Assembly: GCA_017405115.1 (NCBI GenBank)
Contig: JAFRBA010000071.1
Location: 1 to 18,606 of the forward strand
Reading direction: 5' to 3'
DNA: 18,606 bases
DNA from: Kiritimatiellia bacterium
Lineage (GTDB): Bacteria; Verrucomicrobiota; Kiritimatiellia; RFP12; UBA1067
In this document: in pieces, positions 13,553 through 18,606 of the stretch
How positions within the stretch are numbered: the stretch's first letter is position 1
Layout of the letters: every line of letters starts with the position of its first letter
Position numbers and translations under genes: made by a program
The notes under the pieces: model-generated
Seen by the model: only the letters and a program-made list of their open reading frames with translations
What the model was told of the DNA's origin: nothing
Databases searched by the model: none

Positions 13553-14164
13553 ATGAAGAAGACGTCGCAGAGGTCGTTGCTGTTTCGGCAGAACGTGAAT
13601 CGGACGGAGGCGGAGTGGGTTCATTTTCTCGACGGCTACAGGAAGGCGCTTATCGAGTTCGACATGAAGAAGTTCGGCGACGACTGGCACACCGCCGAAG
13701 ACATCGTGGAGGAGATTTTCTTAAACATCGTCCGGGAGCCGCGTATCACCGCCTTGAGGCCTCAGGACTCTTTCAGGCACGTCCTAATCAACATGTGCAT
13801 GCAGAAGCACAAGTCTTTTACCAAGCCGTGGCGAAAGAGGCTTGCGGAAAGGCTCAGCGTCGCGCTTAGCCTCTCCCTGCGGACGCAGGACGACGCACGG
13901 CGCGAAATCGCGGCGGGGTTCCTCGATCTCGTTCTTGCGGACTTGGCCGACGCTACCCGCGACGGCGGAAGGGCGTATATCGACTTCTCCCGAGAGGACT
14001 TGAGACGGTGGCGAAAGCTTCGCGAGTGTGGGGAGGACACCACGGTCAAAGAAGCCGCCAAGCGGGCGCGGATCGACGCGTCGACCTTTGGCCGTTCGTG
14101 CCGCAAGGTTGACGCGCATGTCGTCTCCCGGGTGAAGGACATAATGAAACGACGCGGATACTAG
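13553..14164 (+). CDS. Sigma-70 family (ECF-like) RNA polymerase sigma factor
   Basis: The 203-residue product has a sigma region 2 at about 28-88, with the acidic HTAEDIVEEIFLNIVREP helix at 46-63 (AED being the usual core-binding signature) and DSFRHVLINMCMQKHKSF at 72-89. A basic linker follows, then a C-terminal helix-turn-helix at about 163-190 (TTVKEAAKRARIDASTFGRS) taking the place of region 4. Length and two-domain layout fit extracytoplasmic-function sigma factors. The helix-turn-helix is more divergent than region 2. GAGG at 13542-13545 is a weak ribosome site seven bases before the ATG. The kinase gene begins 14 bases after its stop, with AGGAGG overlapping the stop codon, so the two are translated as a pair. 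Control by phosphorylation is a reasonable inference. Confidence 0.8.
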   Translation: MKKTSQRSLLFRQNVNRTEAEWVHFLDGYRKALIEFDMKKFGDDWHTAEDIVEEIFLNIVREPRITALRPQDSFRHVLINMCMQKHKSFTKPWRKRLAERLSVALSLSLRTQDDARREIAAGFLDLVLADLADATRDGGRAYIDFSREDLRRWRKLRECGEDTTVKEAAKRARIDASTFGRSCRKVDAHVVSRVKDIMKRRGY

Positions 14165-14178
14165 GAGGCAGAGGCGGC

Positions 14179-15156
14179 ATGGACGTAGGCGACGTGATCA
14201 GCGGGTGGCGCATCGTTGAGGACGCGGGCGCCGGTCGGTCGGGGCATGTGTTCATCGTGTGCAGGGAGGGCGACCCCGACAGGCTCTTTGCGCTAAAGAT
14301 GCAGCAAACCGACAGGCCGGATGTCGCGCCAGACGCAAATGCTCGCGAGGCGGCGCTCCTTCTGGCGGGCATGAAGAAGTCGCCATGTGTCATGCCCGCG
14401 CTTGTCGAGACGGGCGAATGGCGCGGCGTTCCGTTCTTTGTCATGGAGCGGATAGAGGGCATCGACTTTCCTGTCCCCGCAAGGCGCTACCGCCAATTCT
14501 GCGTCGAGGCGTTCACGGCATTGGCAGAGCTTCATTCGTGGCTCGTCCATTGCGACATAGCCCCGTGCCACCTCGGGCGCAAGGGCGGCGGGATCGCGTT
14601 CGTCGACTTCGACGCCTCGCTGCCACATGCGGAGGCGGCGCGTGGCGGGCGGTGCGTTGGAACAGACCCCTACATCGCGCCCGAGGTGGCGATCGCGGGG
14701 CGGCTTTCCGAGCAGTCGGACATGTATTCGCTTGCGATGGTGCTTCTGGAGCATTGCCCGAAGAAACAACGCGACTGCTTCGACCCCGTGCTGCGCGAAT
14801 GTCTGCGCCCTGCGCCAGCCGACCGACCAAGGTCTGCGCTTGACATGGCTACGCGACTGCGAACTTGTAAACCTCCCCATCATAGATTCCGTGCAATAGT
14901 GAAATGGACGGCGTTGGCATTTGCCAGCGCCGTTTTTATTTATGGTGTTATTATGTTTTGGAGCTACGTGACGAGATGGGAAAGCTCGCAAAAGCTTTAT
15001 CCGGGTGAAATCTCCGCAGGGTCGCATTACCGTAGCGGGTGCATACTGCTGGAGCGCGGCGACATGACGAACGCCGTTCGTCATCTACGTGCTGCCGCGT
15101 ACCTCGGCAATGCGAAAGCGAAAGAAAAGCTTAGATGCTTACGGCTGGCTCCCTGA
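14179..15156 (+). CDS. Membrane-anchored Ser/Thr kinase-like protein
   Basis: The 325-residue product has a kinase-like domain at about 8-230, one membrane helix at 243-263 (WTALAFASAVFIYGVIMFW) and a C-terminal Sel1/TPR-like segment at about 285-318. The Gly loop GAGRSGHV (17-24), Lys40 in FALKM, Glu57, VMERIEGI at the hinge, Asp126 in HCD, Asp143 in DFD and APE at 167-169 are all recognisable. The catalytic loop is altered: HCDIAPCHLG has Ala128 where Lys is usual and His131 where the metal-binding Asn is expected, and DFG reads DFD. Activity may be reduced or atypical. AGGAGG at 14163-14168 lies ten bases before the ATG. The gene's end overlaps the oppositely directed 508-residue protein gene by 18 bases. 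Its partner is the sigma factor just upstream. Confidence 0.82.
   Translation: MDVGDVISGWRIVEDAGAGRSGHVFIVCREGDPDRLFALKMQQTDRPDVAPDANAREAALLLAGMKKSPCVMPALVETGEWRGVPFFVMERIEGIDFPVPARRYRQFCVEAFTALAELHSWLVHCDIAPCHLGRKGGGIAFVDFDASLPHAEAARGGRCVGTDPYIAPEVAIAGRLSEQSDMYSLAMVLLEHCPKKQRDCFDPVLRECLRPAPADRPRSALDMATRLRTCKPPHHRFRAIVKWTALAFASAVFIYGVIMFWSYVTRWESSQKLYPGEISAGSHYRSGCILLERGDMTNAVRHLRAAAYLGNAKAKEKLRCLRLAP
14908..14943 (+). terminator. Intrinsic-terminator-like hairpin inside the kinase gene
   Basis: ACGGCGTTGGCA (14908-14919), TT, TGCCAGCGCCGT (14922-14933) forms a 12-base-pair stem with one G-U pair, followed at once by TTTTATTTAT. It meets the sequence criteria for a rho-independent terminator but lies within the coding region, at codons for the start of the membrane helix. 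Ribosomes on the message would normally prevent it from folding. Confidence 0.55.
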
Positions 15157-16665
15157 TGATGTCGTGTTCGTTGACGATGCGTTTGCGCATGAGTTCGTTC
15201 CCGAATAGCAGTTGCACGAACAGGCGCAGCACAAGCCGTTGCAGAGACAGCCATATCCGCAGCAGTTCGTGCAGCAGTTGTGAACTGGTTCGCCCTCGGG
15301 AGCCCATAGCGGGTCTACGTAGAAAAATCCGCTGCGACTTCCTTTGTCGTTCTCCAAGATGATTTCCACGGTCATCGCGACTTCGGCTTCTATTATCTCC
15401 GCATCCGTCGGGCCGCAAAAGTTCAGGTAGAATTCATTTGCGGCGGTGGCTACGAACCTTCGGACGGCGTTTGTCATGTTGCACCAGATCGACACGTGCG
15501 TTCCCACGGCTTGGTTAAGGGGGACGTGGTTTGGCGATATGACGAGGCGCGGCACTTCGTGTATTTCGTAGATGTTCGTCGTGGCCGGTTGGGGCGGAGG
15601 CGCGGCGAACATGGGAGGTGACATTGAGGGCGATGCGTCCCTATATCCGTCGTCGGTAGATATCGACAACGGAAGGGCGGTTGGGTATGTGCGCACCGTG
15701 TATGTCTCGAACACCTCAAGCGGGAAGCTGTATGTTCCGGGCGTGTCCACCACGACACTGTAAGGTCCGCATACGAGGTAGCATGGGCCGACTTCGGGCA
15801 GAGAAGGAACCGTGACCGAAGCCATGAAGCGTCCGTTCTGCTCGTTGATGCCGACGTACTCGTTTTGGAGCCACGCCGAATAGCCGTTCGTGGCGATAGC
15901 GGCTGTGTATTCGGGAAATGCGTTTGTCGTCCATGCTGCGTCCTGGCCTATGCCGACGAAGCCGTCTGGGGGCTGTGCGGGGACGAACGAGCAGGTGTCG
16001 CCGAAGCGTATCGCCATGTCGCCCGAGGAGAACAGCTCGATGGATGCGTCCACGCGGTTTGTCGGCTCGCGGTCGATGCAGGCGTTCGACCAAGCGAAGA
16101 CGAAGGAGTTGGAGGGCGTAGGGCCGTAGGCGACCGTTGAGGCTTCGGGCTCCAGCGAGAGCGCGGCGGGAAGTGCCGCGAACGGCGACGGATTCGCGAG
16201 TGCGTCGCGTAGCGAGCCCTGCGACATCAGCGTAACCGAATAGAGCAGGTTCGTGCCGAGTGGGAACGCGAAGCCGTCTGGGAAGTCTATGTGCTTCCAG
16301 TCGTTCCAAGCGCCGCGCGCGAGCCACTGCTCGTTGGTGGAGAGCGCGGCGGATATGGGCGGCGGCGACATGAGCGCGGGCAGGGGAAGGTGCAGCCCCG
16401 CAAGGGGCGCGTTCATCTGCGGCGCTCCGCCGCCTATGCCGTTCGGCGGCGAGTTGGTCGGCGCCTTGGTGCTTCCGTAGATTACGCAGACCGACGCGAA
16501 GAGCGCCGTCGCGCAGCGTCCGGCAGGGCCGAGGGCGAGCCATCGGTCAAGCGCGGCGCGTAGCTCCCTGCGGAGCGTCCAGCAGAGGACGAACGCGGTG
16601 CATGCCACCCCGCCGACGATTGCGGTGCAGGTGAGGAACTTCTCGAATGCTTGGTATGTGTTCAT
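15139..16665 (-). CDS. Large membrane-anchored/exported protein with Cys-rich tail
   Basis: The 508-residue product has two N-terminal hydrophobic segments (10-30 and 50-63) around a basic stretch, then VIYGSTKAPTNSPPNGIGGG. From memory, unverified, this resembles a recurrent exported family in Kiritimatiellota-like genomes. The body is a Pro/Ala/Thr-rich, probably beta-structured exterior domain (for example FPDGFAFPLGTNLLYSVTLM and YLVCGPYSVVVDTPGTYSFP). The last 45 residues contain 12 cysteines between 464 and 493, in CC and CxC groupings, followed by a Ser/Thr/Asn-rich end. No enzyme motif is seen. No Shine-Dalgarno precedes ATG 16665, but the gene lies 43 bases after the stop of the preceding gene, so it is probably co-transcribed. 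Its 3-prime end overlaps the kinase gene by 18 bases. Confidence 0.75.
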   Translation of the reverse strand: MNTYQAFEKFLTCTAIVGGVACTAFVLCWTLRRELRAALDRWLALGPAGRCATALFASVCVIYGSTKAPTNSPPNGIGGGAPQMNAPLAGLHLPLPALMSPPPISAALSTNEQWLARGAWNDWKHIDFPDGFAFPLGTNLLYSVTLMSQGSLRDALANPSPFAALPAALSLEPEASTVAYGPTPSNSFVFAWSNACIDREPTNRVDASIELFSSGDMAIRFGDTCSFVPAQPPDGFVGIGQDAAWTTNAFPEYTAAIATNGYSAWLQNEYVGINEQNGRFMASVTVPSLPEVGPCYLVCGPYSVVVDTPGTYSFPLEVFETYTVRTYPTALPLSISTDDGYRDASPSMSPPMFAAPPPQPATTNIYEIHEVPRLVISPNHVPLNQAVGTHVSIWCNMTNAVRRFVATAANEFYLNFCGPTDAEIIEAEVAMTVEIILENDKGSRSGFFYVDPLWAPEGEPVHNCCTNCCGYGCLCNGLCCACSCNCYSGTNSCANASSTNTTSSGSQP

Positions 16666-16708
16666 TTTGGATTTCTCGCTTTCTTGTGTTTTGGTTGTGT
16701 GGACGGCC

Positions 16709-17230
16709 TCACCTGAGGAAGAGAGCGAAGGGCTCCAGCCATTCGGCCAGTAGCGATGCGTTGCAGTCGGCGCGTCCGCGCGTCGTGACCTTCGCCATGT
16801 TCCATCTGCGTTCCAGCGCCTTTGACTGGACGAGGGCGAAGGTGCGGGAGGACGGCTGGCCGCCTGACGGCGGCTGGGGGTCGGTGTCCTCTTGTCCGGT
16901 CAGCTCGTCGCGGACGAACCATGCGCCGCAGTCGTTTCCGACCACAAGCTCCGTTTCCTCGGGCTCCAGGCACTCGTCGCCGTTTGTGTCCCTGCCGAAC
17001 GCGACCTGGACGCAGCCGGTAGGGCTCGTATTTGCCGCGAGCGCCAGCGTGAAGCGGCGGCGGAGGCGTGGCCAGTCCGTGATCGGCACGTTGACCGAGC
17101 TTTCGGTATCGACGTAGCCGCTTTGGGGCGGTGTCGGTAGGGTTTGCTCCCCCGCGAACGCCGAAGCTGCGGAGGCGATGAGGCCCGCGCACAGCACGGG
17201 CAGTCTTGTTCTCTTTTTGTTTGTTTTCAT
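16709..17230 (-). CDS. Small exported protein with EF-hand-like loop
   Basis: The 173-residue product begins MKTNKKRTRLPVLCAGLIAS and continues AASAFAGEQT, a clear signal peptide with cleavage after Ala26. The mature part contains NVPITDWPRLRRRFTLALAA, VQVAFGRDTNGDECLEPEE (DTNGDECLEPEE at 81-92 has EF-hand or dockerin-like spacing of acidic residues), ETELVVGNDCGAWFVRDE and a C-terminal RRWNMAKVTTRGRAD segment. The family is not named to me; a calcium-stabilised exterior protein is a reasonable guess. ATG 17230 is chosen because it starts the signal peptide exactly; the upstream in-frame start at 17338 would add 36 basic residues encoded by a palindrome. It is the first gene of the minus-strand pair with the Cys-rich protein. 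Confidence 0.75.
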   Translation of the reverse strand: MKTNKKRTRLPVLCAGLIASAASAFAGEQTLPTPPQSGYVDTESSVNVPITDWPRLRRRFTLALAANTSPTGCVQVAFGRDTNGDECLEPEETELVVGNDCGAWFVRDELTGQEDTDPQPPSGGQPSSRTFALVQSKALERRWNMAKVTTRGRADCNASLLAEWLEPFALFLR

Positions 17231-17267
17231 TGTCGTTGTATGGCGCCTTTTGGCGCCCCTTTCCATA

Positions 17268-17349
17268 ATTTCCTCGGAATGAGATTTGGAAAACGGCAAA
17301 CTTTTTTCAAAAAATTTTTGCCGTTTCTTGATTTTCATTCCGAGGAAAT
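17268..17349. repeat. 82-base near-palindrome upstream of the exported protein operon
   Basis: The outer arms ATTTCCTCGGAATGA (17268-17282) and TCATTCCGAGGAAAT (17335-17349) pair perfectly. The inner arms AAACGGCAAA (17291-17300) and TTTGCCGTTT (17317-17326) pair perfectly about the same centre (17308.5). T and A tracts at 17303-17314 also pair. Only an 8-by-8 internal loop and a two-position mismatch interrupt it. It lies between divergent genes, 38 bases from the ATG at 17230. Confidence 0.85.
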
Positions 17350-17374
17350 ATTGGACCGGCGTGTTTGCCGGTTC

Positions 17375-17405
17375 GCCCCGTGGCCGAGTGGTTGCGGGGC
17401 TTTTT
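17375..17405 (+). terminator. Terminator-like hairpin in the leader of the next gene
   Basis: GCCCCG (17375-17380) and CGGGGC (17395-17400) enclose 14 bases and are followed directly by TTTTT. No plus-strand gene lies upstream for over 2 kb, so the hairpin more likely attenuates or insulates transcription of the gene starting at 17435 than ends a transcript. A shorter hairpin (CCGGC, loop GTGTTT, GCCGG) lies just before it. Confidence 0.5.
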
Positions 17406-17434
17406 AGTCACGAAAAGGAAAGGAACAATCGGCA

Positions 17435-18103
17435 ATGGACCGAGAGTTATCAACAGGCGGCGGGTCGCCGTCTGGAAAGCGAAAGAAAAGGGAAGCGGAA
17501 AAGAGAACGTCCCCCTTGACCCCCTTAAGAGAAAAGGGCAAGGGAAAAGAACAAGACGGGGTTTCTTGCGAAACTTGTTTTTCCAAGACCGCGCGCGCGC
17601 ACGAGAGGCGAAAGCTTCCGTGCGCGTGTTCTTTTTCCGAGGCGGGCGCGGCGGCGGCGGAGATTGTAGGCAACTGCTTTCCGCAGTGCGCGAAGGACTA
17701 TGCGCTCTGGGCGTGGTACTGCCGCCACTTCGACCGCAACCGCATCGTCGAAAGGGCGTACTACTACGCCTCGTGCCAGCGTCAGGGCGAGGTTCTGGAC
17801 GGCGTTACCGCGTTCCAGTCCTGGCTTCGCAAGGAGTTTGGCGCGAAGGGGCCCGCTTCCGCCAATGTTTTGGCGGATAAGCGGACGGGACAACCAGGAC
17901 AACCGGGACAACCAGGACGCGATTTCGCTGAAGCTTCCGCCTTCGCTAACCACCTACGCCAAGGCTACGGTGGTCAAGAGGCTTCCGCCTTCGCTAAAGC
18001 TTCCGCCTTCGCTAAAGCTTCCGCCTTCGCTAAAGCTACGGCGGACGAGACGGCGGACGAGACGGCGGACGAGACGGCGCGGCAGGGGGGAGGTGTGGCA
18101 TGA
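17435..18103 (+). CDS. Hypothetical protein whose ends are built from repeats
   Basis: The 222-residue product has a plausible folded core at about 70-145: AAAEIVGNCFPQCAKDYALW, WYCRHFDRNRIVERAYYYAS, VLDGVTAFQSWLRKEFG. This core has several Cys residues and aromatic-rich helices and matches no family I can name. Both flanks look like translated repeats: SPLTPLREKGKG near 26-37, then after residue 150 GQPGQPGQPG, SAFA, HLRQGYGGQ, three copies of ASAFAK and three of TADE. AGGAAAGGA at 17416-17424 sits ten bases before the ATG. The gene ends in an ATGA overlap with the next one, which supports translation to that point. A mobile-element origin is possible. Confidence 0.6.
   Translation: MDRELSTGGGSPSGKRKKREAEKRTSPLTPLREKGKGKEQDGVSCETCFSKTARAHERRKLPCACSFSEAGAAAAEIVGNCFPQCAKDYALWAWYCRHFDRNRIVERAYYYASCQRQGEVLDGVTAFQSWLRKEFGAKGPASANVLADKRTGQPGQPGQPGRDFAEASAFANHLRQGYGGQEASAFAKASAFAKASAFAKATADETADETADETARQGGGVA
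17888..18075 (+). repeat. In-frame repeat tract inside the 222-residue gene
   Basis: The tract has, in order, three 9-base units (GGACAACCR, 17888-17914), one GCTTCCGCCTTCGCTAA unit (17933-17949), a palindromic insert CCACCTACGCCAAGGCTACG with GTGG following (17950-17980), three tandem copies of the 18-base GCTTCCGCCTTCGCTAAA (17981-18034), and three 12-base GGCGGACGAGAC units (18040-18075). All periods are multiples of three. Confidence 0.85.
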
Positions 18104-18357
18104 GATACGGTAGCGTAGCGGCAATGGTTGCTTGGCTCGACCGCGAGGAGATCGCGGCGGTAAGGGAGCGTCGGATGCGCAAGACCGTGCGGAAACTCCC
18201 GCCGTACCATAGAAAGTTCGCGCTTGCCTTGAAGCACGTTTTGGAGGACGTTCCGGGGCCTCAAAATTTACAAGGTGAAAAAATCATGAAACGCCTGAAA
18301 ATAGGGGCTCGGATGTACCGAAAGTACATTTCGTCAGTTCCGAAATACCTCGTTTAA
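18100..18357 (+). CDS. Small basic protein, possible DNA-binding
   Basis: The 85-residue product overlaps the preceding stop as ATGA, implying coupled translation. It is basic, with MVAWLDREEIAAVRERRMRK, LPPYHRKFALALKHVLED and a C-terminal IMKRLKIGARMYRKYISS that could be a recognition helix, reminiscent of sigma region 4 or small phage regulators. The resemblance is weak and no family is assigned. No membrane segment or signal peptide is present. It is the second gene of the right-end cluster. Confidence 0.6.
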   Translation: MRYGSVAAMVAWLDREEIAAVRERRMRKTVRKLPPYHRKFALALKHVLEDVPGPQNLQGEKIMKRLKIGARMYRKYISSVPKYLV

Positions 18358-18370
18358 GCGGCTATGGGTG

Positions 18371-18418
18371 GAGGGGGTGCGCGATTGCGGAGAGGTTCCG
18401 CAGCGATAGCGCCCCCTC
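18371..18418 (+). ncRNA. Two-stem structured element in an intergenic gap
   Basis: GAGGGGGTGC (18371-18380) pairs with GCGCCCCCTC (18409-18418), ten pairs with one U-G. Inside, TGCGGA (18386-18391), loop GAGGT, TCCGCA (18397-18402) forms a second perfect stem. The intervening strands are five and six bases. It ends 30 bases before the next ATG and has no T run, so a regulatory leader, processing site or replication-type hairpin is more likely than a terminator. Confidence 0.45.
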
Positions 18419-18447
18419 AGCTTAAACCAGGAAGGAAAAACACGACA

Positions 18448-18606
18448 ATGAAAATCAAGATCAAATGGAAGGAGCTGGGAAAGCAGCTCTGGGACGCGGT
18501 CAAGCCGGTGCTGCTCGCGGCGATTGGCGGCGGGCTGGTGACGCTCGCGAACGGGTGCAGCTCGCTTACGCCGAGCGCCAAGACGCAGAGCATGAGCCTG
18601 TATGCC
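18448..18606 (+). CDS. Small membrane or lipoprotein, truncated by the window end
   Basis: Fifty-three residues are visible: a basic start (MKIKIKWKELGKQLWDAVKP), a hydrophobic segment (VLLAAIGGGLVTLANGC) and SSLTPSAKTQSMSLYA. The Cys after LANG could be lipidated, although the spacing is one residue off a standard lipobox. Strong ribosome-site sequence AGGAAGGA (18429-18436) precedes ATG 18448 by 11 bases. Small proteins like this occur in phage and other mobile elements. The frame is open at the edge of the window. Confidence 0.65.
   Translation, partial: MKIKIKWKELGKQLWDAVKPVLLAAIGGGLVTLANGCSSLTPSAKTQSMSLYA

Noticed and set aside
15716..16543. Minus-strand 275-codon frame in an alternative frame of the Cys-rich protein gene
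   Set aside because: The Arg/His-rich translation is typical of an off-frame shadow, while the chosen frame has membrane segments and a defined tail.
17379..17393. CGTGGCCGAGTGGTT resembles the D-arm region of a serine tRNA
   Set aside because: No anticodon arm, T-arm or acceptor pairing follows in correct register, and the segment forms the loop of a terminator-like hairpin.

Overview
The window looks like a chromosomal stretch from an uncultured, GC-rich bacterium of the Planctomycetes-Verrucomicrobia-Lentisphaerae group, most likely a Kiritimatiellota- or Lentisphaerota-like gut lineage. This placement is inference. It rests on a DUF4838 protein, an AraC-type regulator with a sugar-binding sensor domain, a very large secreted beta-strand-rich protein, a secreted protein pair of a style I associate with these phyla, and an unusual density of short dispersed and tandem repeats. 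No rRNA, complete tRNA, intact transposase or CRISPR array was seen.

Layout. (1) 203-1946: an A+T-rich two-gene cassette, a winged-helix-like/DUF488 fusion followed by an unrecognised 280-residue protein, with an extended -10 promoter and matching ribosome binding sites. (2) 1947-2919: non-coding, with several repeat types. (3) 2920-3813: an Rpn-type PD-(D/E)XK nuclease gene with its own promoter. (4) 3814-4860: about 1 kb of non-coding repeat patchwork. (5) 4861-5834: a two-gene operon (59-residue protein, then a degenerate ImmA/IrrE-like protein) behind a strong promoter with a perfect palindrome at the predicted transcript start. (6) 5835-6418: repeats again. (7) 6419-13226: a divergent locus, with the regulator on the minus strand and a 1020-residue secreted protein plus a DUF4838 protein on the plus strand. 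(8) 13553-15156: a sigma-70-like factor and a membrane-anchored Ser/Thr kinase-like protein. (9) 15139-17230: two minus-strand genes for exported proteins, the second ending in a cysteine-rich tail. (10) 17435-18606: a plus-strand group of small genes that may belong to a mobile element and runs off the end.

How the genes may work together. In the 6.4-13.2 kb locus the regulator probably senses a sugar or glycan fragment and controls the neighbouring surface and DUF4838 proteins. The sigma factor and kinase are adjacent and probably form one signalling unit. The exported protein genes facing them may be a target, but nothing in the sequence proves it. The DUF488 cassette and the ImmA-like pair look like accessory modules.

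The strongest unusual signals are: the repeat families, including a 12+11-base periodic array and a protein gene whose ends are built from repeats; an intrinsic-terminator-like hairpin inside the kinase gene exactly where the membrane segment is encoded; an 82-base near-palindrome upstream of the exported protein operon; recurrent extended -10 promoters, one placed for a leaderless mRNA; and the uncharacterised DUF488 cassette.
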